Source: Theobroma cacao
Taxonomy: Eukaryota; Streptophyta; Magnoliopsida; Malvales; Malvaceae
DNA: 64,000 nt
Reading direction: 5' to 3'
NCBI RefSeq assembly: GCF_000208745.1
Contig: NC_030853.1
Span: 24,629,334 to 24,693,333, forward strand
The translations under genes were made by a program, and so were the position numbers. Of the stretch, positions 23,062-33,621 are shown piece by piece. Positions within the stretch are counted from its first letter, which is position 1. Each line of letters opens with the position of its first letter. The notes under the pieces were generated by a model. The model did no database searches. It had not been told where the DNA came from and worked only from the letters and a program-made list of their open reading frames with translations.

Positions 23062-24435
23062 ATGGAGAGTCAAATGGCATGTGAGGGCAAAGGCGTCAGT
23101 AAACACATCTGGGTCATCCCCTTCCCAGCATGCGGCCATATTCTTCCTCTTGTCGACTTAACTCATCAGCTTCTTCTTCGTGGCCTAAAAGTGACAATCT
23201 TGGTCACACCCAAAAACCTTTGCTATCTAAACCCTCTTCTCTCTTTGCACTCTCCCAGTAATGTTCAAACCCTTGTCTTTCCCTTCCCTTCTCACTCTTC
23301 CCTCCCTCCTGGAGTTGAGCAGATGCAAGACCTCCCTATATCCTTTGTTCCTGACATCGCAACTGCCTTGGGTAAACTCTATGACCCTTTGTTTCAGTGG
23401 TTTCAAAGCCACCCATCTCCCCCTGTTGCTATTCTCTCTGATACATTGCTCAGTTCTTGGACTACAAAGCTAGCTTGCCATCTCAACATCCCTAATATCA
23501 GTTTCCTTCCGTTCAATGTAAGGGCAGTATCTTCGTGGTTCGGCAAACTGAACATCATGCCATCCTTTTACACAGAGGCATATATGGCAAGTATACAAAG
23601 TTGGGGGCTTGTTTTTAACTCCTTCAAAGAGTTGGAAGGTGAAAATTTGGATATCATTAAGGAGAAGTTCACCCGACATGATCGGGTTTGGGCCGTCGGG
23701 CCTTTGCTGCCTGCAAACGCTGGGGACAGGGGCCTCAATGAGAGAGGTGGACCGAGTTCAATACCCCCTGGTCAAGTAATGGCATGGCTCGATTCCTGCC
23801 ACGTGGACAAATCAGTCGTCTACGTGGGATTTGGGAGTCAAATTACGTTGACCAAGCGGCAAATGAAGGCAGTAGCCTCAGCGTTGGAAGATAGTGGGGT
23901 TCGTTTCATTTGGGCTGTCAAGGATCCGATGAAAAGAGTGCAAGATGGCGATGATGATCAGAGTATGATACCCCAGGGGTTCGAAGATCGTGTGGCAGGG
24001 AGAGGCCTCGTGATCAAAGGGTGGGCGCCCCAAGTGGCTATTCTCAGGCACCGAGCCGTTGGTTCTAACTTGAGTCATTGCGGTTGGAACTCAGCACTGG
24101 AAGGGATCCTCGCTGGAGTGTTGTTGCTTGCTTGGCCCATGCAAGCCGACCACTTCCACATCACCAAGCTGTTGGCAGATGAATTCGGGGTGGCTATCCG
24201 AGTTTGCAAGGGTTTAAGGAGTATCCCTGATTCGGTCAAACTAGCTCGGATCTTTGTTGATTCCACGGGCATGGCGCGGCCAGAAAGAGTTCGAGCCATA
24301 AAGCTGCAGAAAACAGCACTAAACGCCATCAGAAAAGGTGGAAGTTCGTACCAGGCTCTTGATAAACTAATAGAAGGGTTGTCTAGCTTTAATGGCAACA
24401 AAATCAAGGAAAATAAAATAAGATCGTCTATGTAG
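23062..24435 (+). CDS. UGT89C1-like UDP-glycosyltransferase, intact; candidate flavonol 7-O-rhamnosyltransferase
   Basis: An uninterrupted intronless frame of 457 codons runs from ATG 23062 to TAG 24433-24435. The in-frame codons upstream contain no ATG, so 23062 is preferred; a second ATG is at 23077. It is a cytosolic family-1 (GT1) enzyme that moves a sugar from a UDP-sugar to a small molecule. Visible features are catalytic His26 in PACGHILPL, catalytic Asp127 in AILSD, LDLTHQLLLRG-like residues 32-41, VGFGSQI, and a complete 44-residue PSPG box at residues 321-364 (WAPQ to QADH). The last PSPG residue is His364 after Asp363, whereas most glucosyltransferases have Gln. Arabidopsis UGT89C1, a flavonol 7-O-rhamnosyltransferase using UDP-rhamnose, also has His there and is similar along its length. 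Assignment to the UGT89C group is firm; the donor and acceptor are inferred. It is the only intact one of four related loci here. Confidence 0.93.
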   Translation: MESQMACEGKGVSKHIWVIPFPACGHILPLVDLTHQLLLRGLKVTILVTPKNLCYLNPLLSLHSPSNVQTLVFPFPSHSSLPPGVEQMQDLPISFVPDIATALGKLYDPLFQWFQSHPSPPVAILSDTLLSSWTTKLACHLNIPNISFLPFNVRAVSSWFGKLNIMPSFYTEAYMASIQSWGLVFNSFKELEGENLDIIKEKFTRHDRVWAVGPLLPANAGDRGLNERGGPSSIPPGQVMAWLDSCHVDKSVVYVGFGSQITLTKRQMKAVASALEDSGVRFIWAVKDPMKRVQDGDDDQSMIPQGFEDRVAGRGLVIKGWAPQVAILRHRAVGSNLSHCGWNSALEGILAGVLLLAWPMQADHFHITKLLADEFGVAIRVCKGLRSIPDSVKLARIFVDSTGMARPERVRAIKLQKTALNAIRKGGSSYQALDKLIEGLSSFNGNKIKENKIRSSM

Positions 24436-25119
24436 CAATTGGGAATGGTTTGACTTTGACAGAAATTACACCACTAAGGGTCTTCACTAGAATTCCCCTA
24501 CTTTGGACAGCGTTTAAAACTAAAGGTAGGGGATAGGTTTTGCACACCCATTTTACCAAATATATTGAAAAGTTTTCTTTTAATCTTTTACCATTTGGAG
24601 AAATTATAAGCCAAATCTTCAATCATTAAACATATAAAGATATCTCATCACAATACTCTCGACATCCAACCAAATAGAACATTTCGGCTCTAAAACTAAT
24701 ACGTTGAGGAGATGGGCCAAACCTTGAGTTAAAGGAAGCACACCGAATAGGTTCATATATATACATGTTGAATATCACTTGTACCCCAAAACTTAAATCA
24801 AGGCATGAAATTTTTAATTTCATGTATATATGTTACTTTTACGTTCCAATTTTAATCGAATGTGAATATTATTTTTCATATGAAGTTCGGCATTTATTAT
24901 ATTTAATGAAAAAAAATAAAAATATGTAATTGGTGAAATTTAAACTAATCGTCATTATAATGGTTTGTTTTTCATAAAAGAATATTATAAATAATATTAA
25001 AAAATTTACTTATTAAAAAAAAAAAAGAATTTAGGTGATAGTGTAGTTGCCTAGTTTCTATTGACTTCAATATGTATCCTTTGAAATTTGAAGCAAATGT
25101 GCCAAAGGAGAAGAAGAAG
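24436..25119. other. Intergenic, no gene
   Basis: 3' flank of the intact UGT and AT-rich spacer. I see no coding sequence, and the short frames have low-complexity or shadow character. Confidence 0.6.
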
Positions 25120-25690
25120 AAGATGGGTAGCAATGGCGGGGGTGCGGCTCCTCCGTTGATAGGATTAGGGAGGAGGCAATCCGATTTGAAAAAGCCTTTC
25201 AACGTCGCTGTTCGTTCTCTTCTCACTACCTGTCCTAAACAGGAATTTAGCAAAGCATTTTAAAATTTTACAAGTGCGGAGCAAGAACGTCTCCACTGGC
25301 TTTTTATTCAGGTCATTACCTCTTTGCATGGGAATATAGAGGATGAGTTTAAGTCTTTATTCCAGGAAACACAGGTAGCAACTGCCCTTGATACTGTGGA
25401 GCAACTTGTGGAAGAACAACATCTTAACCCTTTGTTTTCAGATAAGACTAATATAATGGATGTGGTGCACAATCTGTCAACAGCAAAGAAGGCTGGGATC
25501 CAGTACTTAAGTGGCCTGCTGGAAAAGGGCTGAAGAACATAATCGCCTCATCCGAGCTCGGGTTGAGCTACTTAAGAATAGAAAGCAAGAAGTCTCGAGC
25601 ATGAAAGATGTTGAGAAGGTAAGAGGTGGAATTTTAACTTATGAGGAACATAAAATATCTGGTTTTAGTGATCTGCAATTGGTGGGCTAA
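25120..25690 (+). pseudogene. NNF1-like kinetochore protein pseudogene
   Basis: The translated pieces start MGSNGG (25120; another in-frame ATG at 25072) and continue with KKPFNVAVRSLLTTCP, SAEQERLHWLFIQVI, DTVEQLVEEQ and FSDKTNIMDVVHNLSTAKK, which I recognise as the plant NNF1 homologue, a MIS12-complex kinetochore subunit. An in-frame TAA at 25261-25263 interrupts SKAF-NFTSAEQ. A one-base insertion at about 25530 shifts the frame before EEHNRLIRARVELL, which then stays open to a TAA at 25688-25690. All recognisable parts are joined without introns, which suggests a retrocopy. I cannot point to a clear poly(A) tail or target-site duplication, so mechanism is inferred. Confidence 0.75.
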
Positions 25691-26391
25691 TGTATCTTCC
25701 TCAGTACCGACAAGCTGCATGGATTGGTTGAACACACCAACACATTGTAGTGAGATGCTAAACCTTCAGTTTGTTTGCTTGAATATGTTGTTCTAGTCAG
25801 AATGGAGTAAAGTGCTCATTGTTGTTTACATATTGAGCATGGAAAGAAGCTTTAAAACATAGAATTGAAAGGATTCTTGTGAACAGACAGGGAATGCTTA
25901 TAGCACAATGAGGAGCCTTGGTATGTCTCTTTTATCTTGTAAAAAAAACAAAATGTGCCTAAGGATATGCTTCGATTAATCAATTAAATGAACTTGCTAG
26001 CTGCCAACAACAAGTCCAGCACTGCCGGTACTTGATGACAGCAATTATTTTTGGGATGAATGTTTAAAAAGTAGACCAAAAGTAGAATTCATTGTTTGCA
26101 AGTAAAACAGAGAGGGTGAGTGTTTCTAACAAGACAAAGGAGGTATATACCTCGCAGACAAATGATCTTCAAATCCCATCACGCTCTAACATAGTTGGAT
26201 GGAATTGTGCTTGTCTAATGTTGCAAGTTTTGGAACATGTTGGGGCATATACATTAACCACATAATTTGATTCTCTTTTGGGTTACAATAAACTTAGACA
26301 ACTGATTTCAATAGTTAATATAATTTATAGAATTAGAAGGTGAAGTGTGTCAACCCTATGGCTTAACAACTACTTCAAGGCATTAAGAAAC
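25691..26391. other. 3' flank of the NNF1-like pseudogene, no gene
   Basis: Moderately complex sequence, possibly 3' untranslated sequence of the retrocopy for the first 200 bases. I see no open frame of interest. Confidence 0.4.
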
Positions 26392-26634
26392 AAGGCAATG
26401 CCATTGCTCAATGGGTAACTAGGTGAAAGATATTGTGACATACATGTCTGAGAATAGGTTTTGTAATGCATGGTGGGGTTTTCTTTTGGTAAGGACTGGC
26501 TCAGGAGGATAATTGTACAGGGAGGCGGAAGGATCTGCCAGCTTTTGTTTGCTTTAAGGAAGGTAACCCCATGTTTCAATGAAAATCTTATGGCTTATCA
26601 AAAAAAAAAAAAAAGGCATTGCCATTGCTCAATG
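26392..26634 (+). mobile_element. 5'-truncated LINE insertion with poly(A) tail and target-site duplication
   Basis: A 22-base phrase AAGGCAATGCCATTGCTCAATG (26392-26413) is repeated with one mismatch at 26613-26634. Between the two, 26414-26612 ends in a GCTTATC plus poly(A) tail (from about 26600). The sequence before the tail (TTGCTTTAAGG, TTTCAATGAAAATC, GGCTTATCAAAA) resembles the 3' end of plant L1-type LINEs. The 200-bp length shows strong 5' truncation. Only one mismatch between the arms suggests it is fairly young. Confidence 0.78.
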
Positions 26635-26911
26635 AAGTTCCCTCCTGAGTTGTTAGAGTTTCTTTTTGTTTTTAATTTCCACTTTTCACTTGTGGAAATA
26701 AGCCATCTTGCTGACAAATCATCAACATCATCACACCCAAAACAGATCAACTGAAGTTGTCTTAACCCTGTGTGCATAATTTGGAATGTATTGGGAGCAT
26801 ATTCATCGATCGTCAAGTTGAAACATGAAGAGTAGCTACCCCAATTCAGTAGGTAGCACAAAATATAAATTGTCTTTTGCTCGTAACATTGAATATTTTA
26901 CCAACACTTAC

Positions 26912-26919
26912 TATATAAG
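26912..26919 (+). promoter_or_regulatory. TATA box of UGT locus 4
   Basis: TATATAAG lies 74 bases before the start codon at 26993, a normal distance for a plant TATA box allowing a leader of about 40-50 bases. The promoter element survives although the gene behind it is broken. Confidence 0.6.
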
Positions 26920-26992
26920 AGATTACTTTCTGCATAGGTTGATACATCAAAATTTACAAGAGCAAGAAGAAGCGAGTGAAAAAGAGAGAAAA

Positions 26993-28303
26993 ATGCCAAG
27001 CTTGGGCAATCGCGGCCACATCCTAATGATCCCATACCCAGCATCTGGCCATATGCTTCCACATATGGATCTAACCCACCAGCTTCTTCTTCGTGGCATT
27101 ACGGTGACAATCCTGGTCACACCCAAAAACCTTCACTATCTAAATCCTCTTCTCTCTTTGCATTCTTCTTCCAAAGTTCAAACTTTAGTCCTTCCCTTCC
27201 CTTCTCACTCATCTATCCCTTCTGGAGTTGAGAACATGCAAGAAGTCACTATATCCTTCGTCCCTGACTTTGCCGCTGCCTAGAGTAAACTCCATGATCC
27301 TTTGTTTCAATGGTTTCAAAGCCACCCATCTCCTCCCGTTGCCATTTGCTCTGATATGTTAATCAACTCTTGGACTAATAAGCTAGCTTCCGAACTCAAC
27401 ATCCCCAATATCAGTTTCCTCGTCGTCAATGCAAAAACGGTTGCTTCGTGGTGGATAAATGATCTCGACGTTATGCCAGAATGTTACAGAGAGCTGCATC
27501 TTGGATGTATACGAAGCTGGGGCTTCATCTTCAACTTGTTTACTGAGCTAGACAGTGAAAGTTTGCAAGTCATCCAGGAAGAATTTATCAAACATGATCG
27601 TATTTGGGCTGTGGGGCCGTTACTCCCCATAAAATCAATCAGCAATGGCCATACCGTGAGAGGTGGACCAAGTACAGTACCCCAAGATCAAGTCATAGTA
27701 TGGCTTGATTCTTGCCACGTGGAAAAATCAGTCGTCTACGTAGGATTCGGGACCCAGATCAGATTGACCAAACAACAAATAAAGGCAGTAGCATCTTCAT
27801 TGGCGGAGAGTGAGGTTCGTTTCATTTGGGCTGTCAGATCCAATAGAAGTATTGTAAGAGGCCGATCATGATGATCGAAGCGTTGTTCCCAACGGATTTG
27901 AAGACCGAGTGGTGATCAAAGGATGGGCTCCCGAGTTGGCGATCCTCGGACATCGTGCGGTTGGTTCCTACTTTACTCATTGTGGATGGAACTGAACCCT
28001 CGAGGCGATCCTGGCTGGAGTACTGTTGCTTGCACGGCCAATGCAGGTTGACCATTTCGAAAACACCAAGCTTTTGGTTGATGAATTGGGTGTGGCAATA
28101 CGAGTCTGTGAGGGTTTGGAGAGTGTTCCGGATGCAACCAAGCTGGCTCGGATCCTGACTCGGTTAACATGACCGTGCCAGAGAGGGTTCGAGCCATAAA
28201 GCTGCGGAAGAGTGCATTGTAGGCCATTAAAGAAGGAGGGAGTTCCTATGAAGCTCTAGATGGATTAGTAGAAGAATTGTCCTCTCTTGGTGCAATGAAA
28301 TAA
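26993..28303 (+). pseudogene. UGT89C1-like glycosyltransferase pseudogene (locus 4)
   Basis: ATG at 26993 (MPSLGNRGHILMIPYPASGHMLPH) opens a UGT89C frame that is complete in outline to TAA 28301-28303 but carries many lesions. They are a TAG at 27281-27283 where the intact paralogue has TTG; a one-base loss near 27838 that leads to a TGA at 27869-27871; a TAA soon after in the restored register; loss of 15 bases (five residues before VIKGWAP); a TGA inside HCGWN at about 27991; a two-base loss near 28155; and a TAG at about 28220. The PSPG box also reads RPMQVDHF instead of WPMQADHF. The number of lesions suggests this is the oldest dead copy in the cluster, although its TATA box is intact. 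Family assignment is certain. Confidence 0.9.
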
Positions 28304-28751
28304 AAGAGCATAAGTAAACGAAGTGATTAAACTTTAGCTAAATATATAAACGTGCATGCATATCTACTGCTGAAAAAACTGGCATTCGGAAGTTAATCAA
28401 TTGGATTTTCCTTTTGCACTTGGTAACTTCTTAGATCATAAATGAAAATAAATATATATTACAAAAAGATCATGGACTAATTAATGGTGCAGTTATTCAA
28501 AAAGAGGGAAATTTTGTCTTTTCGTACGATTATATAATGCAATTTGCCGCGGTTGAAAAGCAGAAAAGGTCCCAATTCAAGCATGTTGGTAAATCAAGAA
28601 GAATTACATAGACAAATATAGCAATTTGCTAGAGTTGAGACCATAGATCAGACTTGATCTTGCACGGAGAGAGGAAAGGGGGAACCTTACAGCTTGTCCC
28701 AGTTTAATGATTGATGATTCAACACAAATCATAACTTAAGTTGAAAGATAA
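28304..28751. other. Intergenic between UGT locus 4 and the FAR1-domain genes
   Basis: No gene. The 3' untranslated sequence of the minus-strand gene ending at 28752 must lie here; I saw no unambiguous poly(A) signal. Confidence 0.45.
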
Positions 28752-31074
28752 TTAGCCGACTCCTGAAAACAATAATATGCAAAACCAACCCTAATCATCA
28801 GAAACCAGTAAATGAGAGGGATACAATGAAGTAAACTTTAACTATCTCCACTCACCATCTGAGACTGACTGTTCCTCCTCAATTTCTCTTATGCTTTGCA
28901 CCATATCAGCAACTGTTTTTGATATATGTGCTGTGTGATTTTCCAAGTCTTTTAAGATCAAGTTCAATTGTTCTTCGTATGCGGCACACCGTCTTTTGCA
29001 TTTTTGTCTCTCATTGTACAACTCAAGTGACAGCTCACGTATTCTCTTATCCTTCTCATCCTGCAAAAGAGAGGATTCTTGAACCATTACCAGGCACTGA
29101 GATCATAAAAAAGGTTACTCAACACTGGCAAAAGGTTTAAGTTTTAAACGTGCTCGATCCAGAACATTAGTGTGATAAAGATGTGGCAGACAATCACAAT
29201 CATAACCAATGGCTCTTATTTTCAGAAGGCGATGCAGTAAGGACCAAGCTAGAAAAATGAGTTAAAATACAAGGATATGCAAGAGAGGAACCCATCACTA
29301 AGTAGAAAGCAGATCAACTCTACAATGATCTGGATCAACTCCAAGTATTTATATAAGACTTATTCTCACACGATTTCAAAAATATCTTAGGACTTGACCA
29401 ATTGAGAAGTTAACTTCCTTACAAATACCAACAAAAATACCATGGTTATTTTCGAGCTGGAAAAAGTTGATATAAATAGCAAGAACACATTTGAGAAGTG
29501 CTTAAGGATGTTTCATTAGCAACAAATCTAGTTAGAAAATTTGACGGGAAAATCTACCAAAAAGGAAACTCAAAAAAATGGGTAACACAATTTAACAGTC
29601 CCACTGGTTAGTCTTTATTTATCAATGACATCAATATAACAAACATTTCCACTTAAACATTACCATCAGTCAAGCACTACATACATCTACTGGGGATTGA
29701 TTTTCCACACCAACAATGAAAAGAGGACCAATATTCTCCATCAAAAAAAGTTTCTCCACTAAGCATTTAAATGAAGTTCTAAGGCGCCCCCTTGGTTTAA
29801 CAATATCTTTTACTTTTCATCTCCAATTTTACTCTCAATATATATCCAGTGAGATAAATAACTAAATTCAAAATTTCCTGCTCTATACATTTTACGAAAA
29901 ACTAAAAATCATAAACATTTGTCCAGTTTTCTAGAAAATTGGAAAACAATGGATCCCAATTTAGTTTTAACTTTAGTTCATTGATCAGTTATGGAGGAAA
30001 AGTGGAAATGGAAAAATATTTCTGAAATCAAATGTCCCCTGATGTTCGGTGATCTAGATTGAGCTTGAAATGCTGATAACATTTGAAAATAGCATCAGTT
30101 GGCAAAACCAGAGAGAAGTTTGATTCACTAGGTTTAATACCATGAATCAGCTCTACATCAGAATCTCCATCCATAATTAGGGTTAACTTACAATTTGATG
30201 TTGAAAATATTATGACAACTTCCCACAATGAAAATTATTCTAGTTATTTATGGGAAGAGAAAATAAAATAACTAAGCTTACCAGTTAGTAGCAACTCAAT
30301 GTTAAAATCAATCCAATTTCAAGGCCTTAGATAGAGCTTTTAATTAGCAAGGGTCAAAGTTATAATGATTTGAACTGCGATGGCTCATTCACTGCAGGAC
30401 CAGGTTTCTGGTTCCTGATAAAGGACCCATGATTCTTGCACATCTAAAAATATAGACCATAATTCAAAAATAATTTAAAAAGTTCATTCAGATATTATAC
30501 TAAAAAAAATCAATCTCAAAAGTACCTCACCGACTAGATGCTTTCCAGATTCTCGCAACGGAACTTTGTTAGGACTCATCAGTTTATGGTTGTGCCCCTT
30601 AACAAATTTGGTGACAACCCACTTTGCTCCATCTCTTAGAGCTAGCCTTATCATTGCTTGGCAGCCCTCTCGGGTGATTGGTGGTGGGGGAAGAACTCTG
30701 TCTTTTCTGTATATATACTTCTTTGCTCGAAATCCTTCTTTAGAACAAACAAAATCTTGACCAATAACCTGATTGTTTACTCGTGATCGACGATTATGAT
30801 GTATACGTACAGTAAATCCAGTCTGCCTGCCATAGGCAGCATAAAACTCTCGAGCTTCATCCCTTGAGTTGAATTCCATGCCCATGTATGGTTCCAATGC
30901 ATCAGTAATATGGGAAAGACTACCACCAGACTGCTCTGCTAATTTCTCATCTTCACTGACACAAAAGTCCAAATTCTTCTGGAGAACATCTTCCATTTGT
31001 CCATGTTCTTCAGCTCTCACGTCTAAATCACTTTCATCTGAATCAAATTCTAGACTAGATTGGTTATCCATCAT
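28752..31074 (-). CDS. FAR1-domain protein of the FRF type, 254 aa (FRF gene 1)
   Basis: Minus strand; coding exons 31074-30526, 29060-28856 and 28762-28752. Splice sites are GTGAG/GTACTT, TTTTGCAG/GATGAG, CAGATG/GTGAGT and TTTTCAG/GAGTC; all fit GT-AG and keep the frame. The first coding exon gives an acidic leader (residues 1-65) and the FAR1 domain (about 66-165) with its zinc ligands Cys110, Cys138, His161 and His163. The second exon gives a coiled coil starting DEKDKRIRELSLEL. No MULE transposase or SWIM domain follows, so this is a single-domain FAR1-related factor like Arabidopsis At3g59470, expected to be nuclear and to bind or compete for FHY3/FAR1 sites. If the last intron is retained the tail is DGEWR instead of DGVG. 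A 5' non-coding exon probably ends at 32063 (CCA/GTGAGT) and joins the acceptor at 31083. First of five tandem paralogues. Confidence 0.88.
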
Positions 31075-31617
31075 GCTTCCAACTGCAAGAATTTAAAATC
31101 ATTCTTCATCCATTTCAAAGATGCTGATTAAACATAAAAGTTCAACAATGACATATAGGCTATAAATTTTTACATTACATAAAACACGAAATCAAATGTC
31201 CAATAAAGAAGAAGATCTTGTTTGAATAGTAAGGAGAAGGTTCTCAAATTTTTAGGTCCAAGATTCTAGTATCACCCAATTGTGGATTTCGTCCAACTTT
31301 ATATTGGTTCTGGTCAATTGAATCAGTTATTGATTTTAGTCTATTGAATATATATGTGTTTGATTGTAATTGTAAAATCTATCAGTACATGTAACTTCGT
31401 TAAAAATATATCAATCTTCCATAAAAGACCGTACAGTTAATCTTTTATTGAGAAGCAAATTGAACAGTGTTATTTTGCAGCAAACCTATACCTGAACTAA
31501 GGGTGGTCAAGAATGGCATTTGACTGAATCATGCATGATATTCATGGACTTTCACATGGAAATTAAATTAGTTTCATGTTTTGCACAAAATGTTCAAGTA
31601 TTTCGGATATTAACTAA

Positions 31618-31722
31618 CTAGGAATCTAACTCCCTCAACAGTCTAACCCTAGCAGCCGGACAAGGGCGCATAAAATCCGGCCCTAGAGCTTCCCAGTCAG
31701 CCTTAGACTTGTCCTTCCTCAT
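31618..31722 (-). other. Unidentified 34-aa open frame in the first intron of FRF gene 1
   Basis: An ATG at 31722 preceded closely by TTGGGATTTCAG opens a polar, non-repetitive frame (MRKDKSKADWEALGPDF) to a TAG at 31618-31620. GC content is higher than in the rest of the intron. It could be an alternative exon, an upstream reading frame of an alternative transcript, or a captured gene fragment. I do not recognise it. Confidence 0.2.
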
Positions 31723-32299
31723 TGCACTGAAATCCCAAGAAAACGCAATGCGGAAAAGGAAAAGAAGTCGGAATCTGTCGAAAACGGGTCCTCCATCATC
31801 CCTTTCTACTCTATAATCGAATGATGCACATTGTAACCCAACACTAACAGTACAGACTGCTATTTCTTTCTAAAACTAAGTAAAGCTAAGGATACTAAGA
31901 TCAAAAGCGATTAAAAAGTTTTTGACCCCTCTCATATAACTAAAATCAAACGGTAAAAGAAAGAAACATATTTGGTAGCAAAAACATAAGCACATATTGA
32001 AGAGAAATTAACGATAAGAGAGGGTAAAAAATGAAATAAAATAGCAATGTTGATGAACTCACTGGTACTTTGAAGAAAGCACTGGAAAATGGATACCCCT
32101 AAATCAATTCATCAAGCGATGTCAAGGATGCAAGAGCCATTTTTTTGGCAGTTCGAAGCTGTTCTGGTTTAACGCTTCTCGACAAGCTGTACAGAGGAGA
32201 GTACAGAGCAAGAACCTTAACCAAACTTCAGAAAGTAGAAAAGCAAAAGGCGAACGGCGATTGGTGCAAACTGACAATGGTTGTTCTATATTTTGGTGA

Positions 32300-33180
32300 A
32301 TGACGTTTGGACCTCGTATGATTTCGGAATTGTTCGAGGAGCACCATGTAATTTTAGACCTAACCGTAGCCTTAAAAGAAGAATGACCTGTAATTTCAAA
32401 AATTATAAATGATAAAGTTCATTAATTTCAAAATATAATATGAGATCATTTAATGTTATCAATATTTAGATTAATTTAAAAATTGACCTAACTTTTGTTT
32501 TATAATAAGTAATGAAGATAAGAAAAGATTCAAATTCACACATAATTTTTTCTTCAGATTGTACTCAGTTACGAATGTTGTATTTCAAAATCTAAGCCGC
32601 CCCACGGGCTCAAACTCAAATCGGGACAAATTTCGTAAAAAATCAATTAAAAAATATATAAATTCGTATAAATTTTGCAATATATAAGTGAAGGTTATAT
32701 CTCTTTTCTATTTTGACTCTTTCTACAAATCCAATACACTGAAGTTTAAATCATAGTAAAAGGAGGATACTATCTAAAAGGAACAAATGGAATTAAGTCC
32801 AGCTCCGTCGTTCAACTAATTCGCAAGAAAGTTGCGGCTCAACATATCCTCATAGTCTGCTTGACGAGCTAATAATGCATGCCGGTAATCTGATCAGAGG
32901 TTCCATGTTGGTGACATAATGCAGTAGGTTGCTTCTTCTGAAGCAAGGAATAGATAAGCAATGGAAAACGTAAATTTTGTATTAACATGAATATTCTTAC
33001 ATATACGAAGAACACAGATAATGAGCAGATTGGCAGCCATTAAGAAACTTGGAAAATGAAGGGAACAGATTAACAGCCATCAACGGCAGATTTTCTTTGG
33101 GGAAAGATCAACATCTGACTCAATAAAAGCGAGATGGAGGCCGTTATTTTTATCAGAGATGCATTGCCATCATCTCCCTG
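32300..33180. other. Intergenic between FRF genes 1 and 2
   Basis: AT-rich; contains the promoter of gene 1 (minus strand) and the downstream flank of gene 2. I identified no gene and no strong promoter motif. Confidence 0.5.
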
Positions 33181-33621
33181 AAGAGCATTCAGTCACACAA
33201 TTTGGTCTCTTCTGCAACAACTTCCATGGTCCAAGAATCAACTGAATAAGAAAGAAAAGTGTAAGCATCATAAATAAGCCTGCCATGCATAAATGATTAA
33301 CTAACAAATTTCTCTCCAATTAAGCAACTAGAGATAAGTATAATGGCTGGAAGTAGCTATAATGACAACAAAGAGCATCTTTCCTTTTTCCTTTTTGGCT
33401 TTTATAAAGAATCCAAAAGAGTTCACTAAAAAAAAGCCATAAACAAGTTGAACATTTTCTTATTCCTTTGCATACAATTGCATACGAACAGATATGTGTG
33501 AGAGGAACCAACACAATTTATTTAATTCTCAAATGTAAACCCACAGTTGAAAGCTGACCTTATCGAATGTAAATGCAGTTGATTTTTTATATTAGAAGAG
33601 ATGTTAGGAGACTCACCATAG

